This document shows positions 1 through 5,002 of a DNA stretch of 12,198 nt, in pieces; within the stretch, counting starts at the first letter, position 1; each line of letters starts with the position of its first letter. The DNA is from Syntrophomonadaceae bacterium (GTDB lineage Bacteria > Bacillota_B > Syntrophomonadia > Syntrophomonadales > Syntrophomonadaceae). Location of the stretch: NCBI GenBank assembly GCA_030627145.1, contig DAOUSQ010000016.1:1-12198 (forward strand), written 5' to 3'. Position numbers and translations under genes: made by a program. The notes below the pieces were generated by a model. The model saw nothing but the letters and a program-made list of their open reading frames with translations. It was not told the DNA's origin and searched no databases.

Positions 1-157
1 ATTGATTCCACTGCGAAAAGTCCATTTGAGAAATCATTCACTCCATGCAAAATGAAAAAAGGGCATTTTTAGCTCCTGTAGGGGTCGTTTTTTGAAAAAA
101 ATAGGGTGTATTCTACCACTTTTAAGAGTGAAAATAGGTTTTTGCAGTGGAATCAAT
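1..157. mobile_element. MITE-like element, variant interior, left end at window edge
   Basis: The stretch begins with ATTGATTCCACTGCGAAAA and ends at 139-157 with the inverted complement TTTTTGCAGTGGAATCAAT, giving 19-bp terminal inverted repeats with one mismatch. The outer 22 bp or so match the three 160-bp elements further on (left end through AGTCC, right end from TAGGTTTTTGCAG). The interior is different, apart from a short TGTAGGGG/CGTAGGGG resemblance. No transposase or credible protein is encoded, so it must be mobilised in trans, if at all. The left flank is outside the window, so no target duplication can be tested. It could also be an internally deleted insertion sequence with the same ends. 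Confidence 0.65.
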
Positions 158-349
158 ATTACAATAAAAATGTGCCGGAATTTTATTAATAGGGTAACAA
201 GCCCGGGTATATTTACGTATTTTAAATTAAGGCTTTCAAATATAAGATTGATTTCCTGTGCAAAAGGACTGTTTCAATATATTTATAAAGAAGAGTCCGT
301 GCAAATTCCTTTAAGGCTGGGTCTATTTTTCTGCTGTAATTTAAAATAT
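158..349. other. Inter-element spacer, possible minus-strand coding remnant
   Basis: This AT-rich 190 bp lies between the first two elements. On the minus strand, 222 to about 340 reads as an open, protein-like tail (KIDPALKEFARTLLYKYIE and onward). It has no start codon, no ribosome binding site and no recognised family. Removing the adjacent 158-bp element and one copy of its 7-bp flank duplication keeps the frame open, so it may be the end of an old gene. Equally, it may be chance. No other feature is visible here. Confidence 0.2.
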
Positions 350-507
350 GATTCCACTGCGAAAAGTTCGTTATTATCTCTCGTAGGGGATACTTCAGTC
401 TCCTGGAAATCAGGATACTAATTCTTCGGCATTTAACGCGGAAGCTAAAGCATCCGCTACAAATAATATGGAAAATTTTAAAAGTTTTAGGTTTTTGCAA
501 GGGAATC
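350..507 (+). mobile_element. MITE copy A (158 bp)
   Basis: Terminal inverted repeats are GATTCCACTGCGAAAA at the left and TTTTTGCAAGGGAATC at the right. The interior carries two hairpin-forming blocks. The first is GGGGATACTTCAGTCTCC, an imperfect version of the perfect arm seen in copy C; the second is GCGGAAGCTAAAGCATCCGC. The element is flanked by a perfect direct repeat AAAATAT (343-349 and 508-514), consistent with a target-site duplication. It shares most of its sequence with the elements at 2673 and 3906, in the same orientation. It encodes no protein. The right end lies 73 nt before the start of the amidase gene. Confidence 0.85.
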
Positions 508-516
508 AAAATATTG

Positions 517-533
517 CTTTTTGCAATGGGATC
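517..533. repeat. Solo terminal-repeat copy next to MITE A
   Basis: CTTTTTGCAATGGGATC resembles the right terminal repeat of the neighbouring elements (TTTTTGCA..GGGAATC) and lies 10 bp beyond the end of copy A. It may be the scar of an older element into which copy A inserted, or of a partial deletion. No matching partner end was identified with confidence. Confidence 0.4.
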
Positions 534-567
534 GGGTTTAAATGAGTCAAGTAATTCGCCAAAATTC

Positions 568-574
568 AGGAGGG
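568..574 (+). promoter_or_regulatory. Ribosome binding site of amidase gene
   Basis: AGGAGGG lies 6 nt before ATG 581. It fixes the start there rather than at the in-frame ATG at 542, which has no such site. Confidence 0.85.
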
Positions 575-580
575 ATAATA

Positions 581-1234
581 ATGGAATATAAAATTGAAAG
601 GACAGGTACTTCAAATTTCCAGTCAGGGAGAGATGGGAGGAGTATTATTGCTATCGTAGACCATATCACAGCCGGGCTGATGCCAGGCTGTCTGGTTTGG
701 ATGAAGAATCCGAGAGCTAAGGTCAGTACCCACTACCTGGTAACAAAAGATGGAAGAATATTGCAATTGGTTAAGGATGAGGATACTGCCTGGGCAGTTG
801 GTGTTGTAAATAAACCATCATGGTCTTTATATGATGGAACGAATCCCAATAGATATACTATCAGTATCGAACATGAAGGACTGAGTGGGGATGAGTCCAC
901 TGAAGAGCAGTACCAGGCTACTTTGTGGTTACACAGGAAACTGATTGCCAGGTGGGGGCTGCCAGTAGATGATGATCATATTATAGGGCATTATCGTATT
1001 GATAGTGTAGATAGGCGGAACTGTCCGGGGCCGGGATTTCCCTGGAAGAGGTTGTTTATTGATTTGAAAGAAGACAAAAACCAGATACCGGAAGTAAAGG
1101 TAATAGTTAAAGGTAAAGAAATCCCGGGGATTATAATTAATAATCATGCCTGGGTACCAGTCAGGGATGTTGTAAAAGCACTGGCTAATAATGTTGAGTG
1201 GGATGAAGATACTAGAACTGTTATTGTCAAATAA
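581..1234 (+). CDS. N-acetylmuramoyl-L-alanine amidase (Amidase_2) with C-terminal stalk domain
   Basis: This 217-residue protein is a predicted zinc-dependent peptidoglycan amidase that cleaves the bond between N-acetylmuramic acid and L-alanine. Residues about 20-165 form an Amidase_2/PGRP-like domain. Expected zinc ligands are visible: His28 (VDHITAG), His137 (GHYRI) and Cys148 (NCPGPGFPW), with Glu97 in ISIEHEG. Residues about 172-217 resemble a copper amine oxidase N-like (stalk) domain (AWVPVRDVVKAL...VEWDEDTRTVIV). In Clostridia this domain is commonly attached to cell-surface enzymes. No signal peptide is present, so export would need lysis, a holin or a non-classical route; phage-type and spore-type amidases often share this trait. 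The start is set by AGGAGGG. The gene follows MITE copy A and converges on the aldehyde dehydrogenase remnant, overlapping its stop by 8 bp. Confidence 0.9.
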   Translation: MEYKIERTGTSNFQSGRDGRSIIAIVDHITAGLMPGCLVWMKNPRAKVSTHYLVTKDGRILQLVKDEDTAWAVGVVNKPSWSLYDGTNPNRYTISIEHEGLSGDESTEEQYQATLWLHRKLIARWGLPVDDDHIIGHYRIDSVDRRNCPGPGFPWKRLFIDLKEDKNQIPEVKVIVKGKEIPGIIINNHAWVPVRDVVKALANNVEWDEDTRTVIVK

Positions 1235-1427
1235 ACCTGTATTTTACATTAGCTTCAGGAGTTTTTTTATAATATTTTCCCATATCGCTCTCACCTATTC
1301 CACCGAATGGCAGATACCTGGTGGTCATGTGAATAATTATATCGTTTATACACACGCTTTCTGAGCTTGTCTTAAGTAGAATTTGAGCCTGTTTTTGCTT
1401 ATCTCGCATCAGTGGAAGCGGTCGATG
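1227..1427 (-). pseudogene. Aldehyde dehydrogenase C-terminal remnant
   Basis: The minus strand encodes a recognisable C-terminal piece of an aldehyde dehydrogenase of the ALDH3-like type. The segments are RPLPL, then KQAQILLKTSS, SVCINDIIIHM and LPFGGIGESDMGKY. Family members read close to SSGGVCINDTIMH and LPFGGVGNSGMGAYHGK. Most of the enzyme is missing, including the NAD-binding domain and the catalytic cysteine. The usual ALYLF segment after RPL appears deleted, and the usual GMG reads DMG. The tail after KYYKK is not family-like. An ATG at 1407-1409 has no ribosome binding site, so translation is unlikely. I regard it as a decayed gene fragment, with confident family identity. Confidence 0.75.
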
Positions 1428-1428
1428 G

Positions 1429-1465
1429 CAAAAAATAAAAGGGTTAACCTCATCGGTTAGCCTTT
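1429..1465 (-). terminator. Rho-independent terminator of the PNPOx-like gene
   Basis: Read on the minus strand, AAAGGCTAACC, a 5-nt loop and GGTTAACCCTTT form a stem with one small bulge, followed by TTATTTTTT. It lies just downstream of the gene ending at 1477. Confidence 0.75.
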
Positions 1466-1476
1466 AATATTTTTGG

Positions 1477-1872
1477 TTATTCTACTTTCTTTCCTGCATC
1501 AGGTCCTGGACTGGTTATGTAGATAGAATCTAGGTCTACGATAACTACTCCTTTGGGTTTAAGTTTTGGGTTGCCTTTTGTTACCATTTCTACTCCAGTA
1601 TCAAAATTAGCTCCTGATGTTTCAATAGAAGCCTTTCCTTTAAACTGGTAGCCGGTTGTCTTTTTCCACACAGATACGGATACATTGGGATTATTGCTTA
1701 TGTTATCAATAGTCTTTTTCATAAAATTATTAACCAGCATAAGCTTACTGTCATTTAAGATAACTCCCCAATGAATCGGTACTGCATTAGGTACACCATT
1801 ATTGTCTGCAGTTGCCAGTACCCACATACTACTGTTAAGTATTTCTTTCATTTCCTCATTTAATTTTACCAC
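1477..1872 (-). CDS. Pyridoxamine 5'-phosphate oxidase-like flavin-binding protein
   Basis: This 131-residue protein has the compact split-barrel pattern of the PNPOx-like family. It opens with an N-terminal helix (LNEEMKEILNSS). It continues with a strand pair, WVLATADNNGVPNAVPIHWG, then LMLVNNFMKKTIDNISNNPNVSVSVW and GYQFKGKASIE. Members bind FMN, F420 or heme, and many small ones have no known substrate. The size is typical for a single-domain, homodimeric cytosolic member. The start is GTG at 1872, supported by GGGAGG 7 nt upstream; no in-frame ATG competes. A terminator follows, so it appears to be transcribed alone. The exact cofactor and reaction cannot be read from the sequence; the fold assignment is firm. 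Confidence 0.85.
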   Translation of the reverse strand: MVKLNEEMKEILNSSMWVLATADNNGVPNAVPIHWGVILNDSKLMLVNNFMKKTIDNISNNPNVSVSVWKKTTGYQFKGKASIETSGANFDTGVEMVTKGNPKLKPKGVVIVDLDSIYITSPGPDAGKKVE

Positions 1873-2041
1873 TTATAATCCTCCCTTTCCAATTTAAGGT
1901 TTTTTATTATTATACACACTATTAACATTATTTCACAAATAAATACTAATAAAAAATATTAAAGTTTTATAGCCTTAAAATAAATTATACTCCCATTTTC
2001 CTGTGAATACTGATAATTAAAACCAAGGCTATTACAGGTTT

Positions 2042-2656
2042 TTATAATTCTTTTTCACTGAATGGTTTTCCCAACATGGGAGTTTTCTTACTTATTTTAC
2101 ACCAGATATAATCAAACAATCTATTTTTCCCCACAACAGGTACACAGCCTGAGAAAATCCTGCCTTTTTTCAAAACCCTGTAAATTTCATTTATAGTTAC
2201 TTTGTAGTCCGGCATAAAATGTAGTGCCATATTGCATGTTACATGGTCAATGCAATTGTCTATGAATGGCAGATTTTGAGCATTTGCCATGACCAGTTGA
2301 TATTGTTTCATATCTTTTTCCCTTATCCGGTTCATCGCCTGTTGAAGTTGATAATAAGAAACATCAAGTCCAATATAATAATTGTCCTCATTGATAAAAG
2401 GAATAAAGCTGCCCGGACCACAGGCTATATCTAAAATAATCTTATTATGAGCTTCGCCGATTAAGCCTGATAAAAGGGTGTAGTGTTTCTTCAGGCTCCC
2501 TCTCAATAATAGAGGTATTACCACTCTATTTTGAAAGAAATCAAGATTTCGGAAAACAATATCAAGTATAGTAAAGTCATTTTGATCAGTTAAGGCTTTG
2601 TCAGGAACATTTGTGATATTGTTGTTTATCTCATATTTTATTCCGTTCTTAAACAC
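2042..2656 (-). CDS. Class I SAM-dependent methyltransferase, shortened C-terminus
   Basis: The 204-residue product carries the class I methyltransferase signature. Motif I is ILDIACGPGSF (residues 74-84), the acidic cofactor residue is Asp98 in IGLDVS, NAQNLPFIDNCID (125-137) follows, and the LHFMPD region leads to EIYRVLKKGRIF (157-168), the usual Methyltransf_11 order. Substrate unknown. Relatives usually continue after the FSEKEL-like segment with a helix and a final pair of strands; here a stop falls exactly there, and no continuation is visible in the next 60 bp. The protein may be truncated and possibly inactive. The start is GTG at 2656 with a GGAGG-type site (2664-2669, minus strand) 7 nt away. 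The end of MITE copy B lies 3 bp beyond that site, so the native promoter has been displaced or is supplied from the element or beyond. Confidence 0.75.
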   Translation of the reverse strand: MFKNGIKYEINNNITNVPDKALTDQNDFTILDIVFRNLDFFQNRVVIPLLLRGSLKKHYTLLSGLIGEAHNKIILDIACGPGSFIPFINEDNYYIGLDVSYYQLQQAMNRIREKDMKQYQLVMANAQNLPFIDNCIDHVTCNMALHFMPDYKVTINEIYRVLKKGRIFSGCVPVVGKNRLFDYIWCKISKKTPMLGKPFSEKEL

Positions 2657-2672
2657 TATAAAGTCCTCCAGG

Positions 2673-2831
2673 AATTGGTCAGCGAAAAGTCTGTTATTAT
2701 CTCTCGTAGGGGAGACTTCAGTCTCCTGGAAATCAGGATACTAATTCTTCGGTATTTGCAGCGGAAGCTAAAGCATCCGCTGCAAATAATATAGAAAAAC
2801 TATAAAAGTTTTAGGTTTTTGCAAGGGAATC
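2673..2831 (+). mobile_element. MITE copy B (about 159 bp, damaged left end)
   Basis: From GCGAAAAGT (2682) onward the sequence follows copies A and C closely, ending in the intact right repeat TTTTTGCAAGGGAATC. Its left terminal repeat is altered: AATTGGTCA replaces GATTCCACT. It contains the perfect hairpin GGAGACT-TC-AGTCTCC and the second block GCGGAAGCTAAAGCATCCGC. No flanking direct repeat is evident, which fits an older or end-damaged copy. It sits between the divergent methyltransferase and small membrane protein genes and fills most of their shared upstream region. Confidence 0.8.
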
Positions 2832-2888
2832 ATAATTTAATTTTACTCAAAAAACCAATAAATAGATGAATGGATAATTCTCTCTTTT

Positions 2889-2915
2889 AAGCCTTTTAAC
2901 GGCTGCTTTTTTTTT
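2889..2915 (+). terminator. Possible weak terminator
   Basis: AAGCC, a TTTTAAC loop and GGCTGC are followed by nine T residues. The stem is only 4-5 bp and no plus-strand gene lies just upstream. It may insulate the next gene from transcription entering through MITE B, or it may be fortuitous. Confidence 0.3.
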
Positions 2916-2927
2916 CTGTGTAAGTTA

Positions 2928-2955
2928 TTGTATTAAAAGTACTATAATATACAAT
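2928..2955 (+). promoter_or_regulatory. Candidate sigma-A promoter for the 107-residue membrane protein
   Basis: TTGTAT (2928-2933), a 16-nt spacer and TACAAT (2950-2955) lie 30 nt before the start codon. An overlapping TATAAT at 2943-2948 lacks a well-placed -35 partner. The assignment rests on pattern only. Confidence 0.35.
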
Positions 2956-2985
2956 AGTTATTTTTGATTAAAGGAGGGACGAAGC

Positions 2986-3309
2986 ATGACTGCTAAATGG
3001 AATATTCGTAATATATATTTATATTTGGTGTGTTTAATTACTCTGGTAATATTTATTTTTGCTATTTCTCATATGGCCAGTGGATTGGTAGAAATTTTTT
3101 ATCAGCGACCGGTTGCAAATTATTATGAAAAGCCTTCAACTGATAGTAATGTAGATGATAAAGCTAATAGAGAAAAGATGGTTGAAATCCAAAGACAACA
3201 GGATAGGTATTATGCCATTAAACGAACTATAGAATCGGGAATTATGATTTTTGTGGTAGTACCGATTTATATTTACCACTGGCGGAAAATCGAAAAACAA
3301 ACTGAATAA
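2986..3309 (+). CDS. Small two-helix membrane protein, DUF5671-like
   Basis: This 107-residue protein has two predicted membrane helices, at about residues 8-30 (NIYLYLVCLITLVIFIFAIS) and 83-99 (ESGIMIFVVVPIYIYHW). They are joined by a polar, charged loop of about 50 residues rich in Asp, Lys and Gln. The opening, RNIYLYLVCLITL, resembles DUF5671-type membrane domains, but the match is from memory of the pattern and is tentative. Function is unknown. The start is well supported: AGGAGGG at 2972-2978 lies 7 nt before ATG. The gene ends just before a strong hairpin that it shares with a convergent 53-residue membrane protein gene. MITE copy B ends 154 nt upstream of the start codon. Confidence 0.8.
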   Translation: MTAKWNIRNIYLYLVCLITLVIFIFAISHMASGLVEIFYQRPVANYYEKPSTDSNVDDKANREKMVEIQRQQDRYYAIKRTIESGIMIFVVVPIYIYHWRKIEKQTE

Positions 3310-3324
3310 TGATTTTAGCGGAAA

Positions 3325-3353
3325 AAATGGCTCACCTTTTTGGTGAACCATTT
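3325..3353. terminator. Bidirectional terminator between convergent genes
   Basis: AAATGG-C-TCACC, a TTTTT loop and GGTGA-A-CCATTT form an 11-bp stem with one mismatch. T-rich sequence follows on the plus strand (TTTATTT) and on the minus strand (TTTTTTCC). It serves the genes ending at 3309 and 3373. Confidence 0.8.
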
Positions 3354-3372
3354 ATTTAAAGGAGGAAAACTG

Positions 3373-3534
3373 TTAATCCATTGGACCGCCTTCCCAGTAC
3401 TGTCTTATTTTTCGCAGGGCGTATCCCCCAAAAAATAAGCCGTTAATAAATGCGAGAGGAATGGCCATTGCGCCAAAGTAATGAAATTTTTGTTTCATAT
3501 CTTCTTTTCCGTCAGTTGTACGATACCTTGTCAT
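3373..3534 (-). CDS. Small single-helix membrane protein (53 residues)
   Basis: This gene is short but well supported. ATG at 3534 is preceded by GGAGGGA with a 6-nt spacer, and the reading runs 53 codons to TAA. The product starts MTRYRTTDGKEDMKQ, has one membrane helix at about residues 20-40 (FGAMAIPLAFINGLFFGGYA), then a basic segment (RKIRQYW) and ends GGPMD. The positive residues after the helix suggest the C-terminus is cytoplasmic. I recognise no family. It converges with the 107-residue membrane protein across a shared terminator. A perfect 17-bp hairpin lies 36 nt upstream of its start. Confidence 0.7.
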   Translation of the reverse strand: MTRYRTTDGKEDMKQKFHYFGAMAIPLAFINGLFFGGYALRKIRQYWEGGPMD

Positions 3535-3570
3535 TATATATCCCTCCTTTAAGTTTTATTCTGAACGAAT

Positions 3571-3606
3571 AAGATGAGAATTATATCAGGATATAATTCT
3601 CATCTT
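3571..3606. repeat. Perfect 17-bp inverted repeat
   Basis: AAGATGAGAATTATATC (3571-3587), a 2-nt loop AG, and its exact complement (3590-3606). Pairing can be extended outward with a bulge through AACGA(A/G)T. It lies 36 nt upstream of the 53-residue membrane protein gene. It could be a large operator, an RNA hairpin in that gene's leader or a terminator on either strand; the T-rich tails are weak (TTTTAC on plus, TTATTC on minus). Confidence 0.75.
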
Positions 3607-3905
3607 TTACTCGTTAAGGAGGGTAAAACTTTTATTAACAATAAATATAAAAATGTTCCACCCAAAACTAATATTGAAAAAAAGCTTAAAAATTTTGTTA
3701 ACATTTTATATCACCCATAATAATTTGCCATTATTTTTAAATTATTATTCAGGTTTCTTATCACAGGACATGCAAATGATTTCTTTTACCCGGGCATGAA
3801 AAGACGAACTAAATAAATGTTAATGTTTATAAGGCGAATTCTATATTGTTAATTTGCCTTAAGCTGTGCAAAATGATACATTACAATTACGAAGATTATT
3901 TTCTT
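3607..3905. other. AT-rich intergenic stretch without recognisable gene
   Basis: This 300 bp contains no credible open reading frame. The only structure seen is a 10-bp AT inverted repeat (ATAATAATTT ... AAATTATTAT, within about 3717-3749). No promoter could be assigned with confidence. Confidence 0.5.
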
Positions 3906-4065
3906 GATTCCACTGCAAAAAGTCCGTTATTATATCTCGTAGGGGAGACTTCAGTCTCCCCGGAAATCAGGATACTAAGTCTTCGGCATTTGACGCGGAA
4001 GCTGAAGCATCCGCTACAGATAATATAGAAAAATTATAAAAGTTTTAGGTTTTTGCAGGGGAATC
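3906..4065 (+). mobile_element. MITE copy C (160 bp, best-preserved)
   Basis: The ends are GATTCCACTGCAAAAA and TTTTTGCAGGGGAATC, inverted repeats with one mismatch in 16 bp; adding TT/AA outside lengthens the match by 2 bp. The interior holds a perfect 9-bp hairpin GGGGAGACT-TC-AGTCTCCCC (3942-3961). The second stem GCGGAAGCTGAAGCATCCGC has a single A-A mismatch around a TGAA loop. No target duplication is clear. It has the same orientation as copies A and B and ends 73 nt before the protease start codon, the same spacing as copy A to the amidase. Confidence 0.85.
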
Positions 4066-4138
4066 AATAATAAATTAAAAAAAACAAAAAAATAGCATAA
4101 TCTATTGGGTTAACGTCGATCGAAAGGAACATATATAA

Positions 4139-4978
4139 ATGAATGAGGAAAGAAAAAAAGATAAGATTTATTATACAGAGGATTACGATTGGGACAATGC
4201 CTGTCTGGACGAAAAGTTTGCTGAAGAAGTAGAAGAGGTGTTCACAGTCAGGATGAGACGCATAGGACCTGTTGGAAAGATTATTATCCTTGTTCTTCTA
4301 CTGGCATTTACAGCTTTTTCATTTCCTAACCTGTCTTTCTTATTGTCTGATCAGTTTAGTTTTTTGAGGCAAAATCAAGCTCTGAAAAACGATGAGATTG
4401 TTTTAAGTTCAAAAGCAGCAGTTGTAAGCATTGAAGCAACACCCTTAAGTGGGTTATCGGGAAAAGTAAAAAGAGGTAGCGGTTTTAATATTTTACAGGA
4501 TGGGCTGGTAATGACAAATAACCATGTGGTAGCTGATTCCCGGGAAATAAAAATCTCTTTTAGTAGTGGACAAACTTTTATCAGTCAGAATATAAAACAG
4601 ATTGATAAATTGGATATTGCGTTGGTAGACTTTAATGGCTGTGATTTGCCTGCATTGGCAATCGAAGGTGATACGTTTATCAAAAGTGGGGAAGTAGTAA
4701 CTATTATCGGAAATCCCATGGGATTTCAACGGATCTCAGCAAGGGGAAAGGTTGGACAATATTGCCGGCTGAGCGAAGATAGTTTTGTCTATTTTGATAT
4801 TGCTGCTGATATTAAACCAGGTAGCAGTGGTAGCCCGGTTATTAATGAGGATGGTAAAGTAGTGGGAATCGTATTTGCAACTGCACAATTGACTAACAAT
4901 GGAGAAAAAGAAAAACATGCACTCGCAATTCCATTGAAAGGATTGAAGAATTTAATTTTTCAGATACCACAGGAATAA
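4139..4978 (+). CDS. Membrane-anchored trypsin-like serine protease (S1C, HtrA/DegP type) without PDZ
   Basis: The 279-residue protein starts with a charged cytoplasmic region of about 42 residues (repeated Glu, Asp and Lys). One membrane helix follows (about 43-62, VGKIIILVLLLAFTAFSF), then an extracytoplasmic linker and a trypsin-like domain from about 85 to 275. The catalytic triad is visible: His129 in TNNHVV, Asp159 in DKLDIALV and Ser230 in KPGSSGSPV. HtrA proteins normally read GNSGGP at this last site, so GSSGSP is a mild variant. The chain ends soon after the catalytic domain, leaving no room for the PDZ domain typical of HtrA. Such proteases handle misfolded or regulated envelope proteins. 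The ribosome binding site is modest (AAAGGA, 10-nt spacer). MITE copy C lies directly upstream. Its substrate is unknown. Confidence 0.9.
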   Translation: MNEERKKDKIYYTEDYDWDNACLDEKFAEEVEEVFTVRMRRIGPVGKIIILVLLLAFTAFSFPNLSFLLSDQFSFLRQNQALKNDEIVLSSKAAVVSIEATPLSGLSGKVKRGSGFNILQDGLVMTNNHVVADSREIKISFSSGQTFISQNIKQIDKLDIALVDFNGCDLPALAIEGDTFIKSGEVVTIIGNPMGFQRISARGKVGQYCRLSEDSFVYFDIAADIKPGSSGSPVINEDGKVVGIVFATAQLTNNGEKEKHALAIPLKGLKNLIFQIPQE

Positions 4979-5002
4979 AACTGAAATATTCTCGATACAG
5001 AT

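Noticed and set aside
92..421. Open frame of 109 codons on the plus strand
   Set aside because: It runs through two mobile elements and has no ribosome binding site. Its DSTAKSSLLSLVGD segment is just a translation of the repeat and recurs at 3846-4028.
542..580. Upstream ATG extending the amidase by 13 residues
   Set aside because: No ribosome binding site, and the extension overlaps the AGGAGGG that serves ATG 581.
3846..4028. 60-codon frame on the plus strand
   Set aside because: It is a translation of MITE copy C and its left flank, with no start signal.
1..4065. CRISPR-like array
   Set aside because: The repeats are 158-160 bp, spaced by kilobases and carry terminal inverted repeats; there are no short repeat-spacer units or cas genes.
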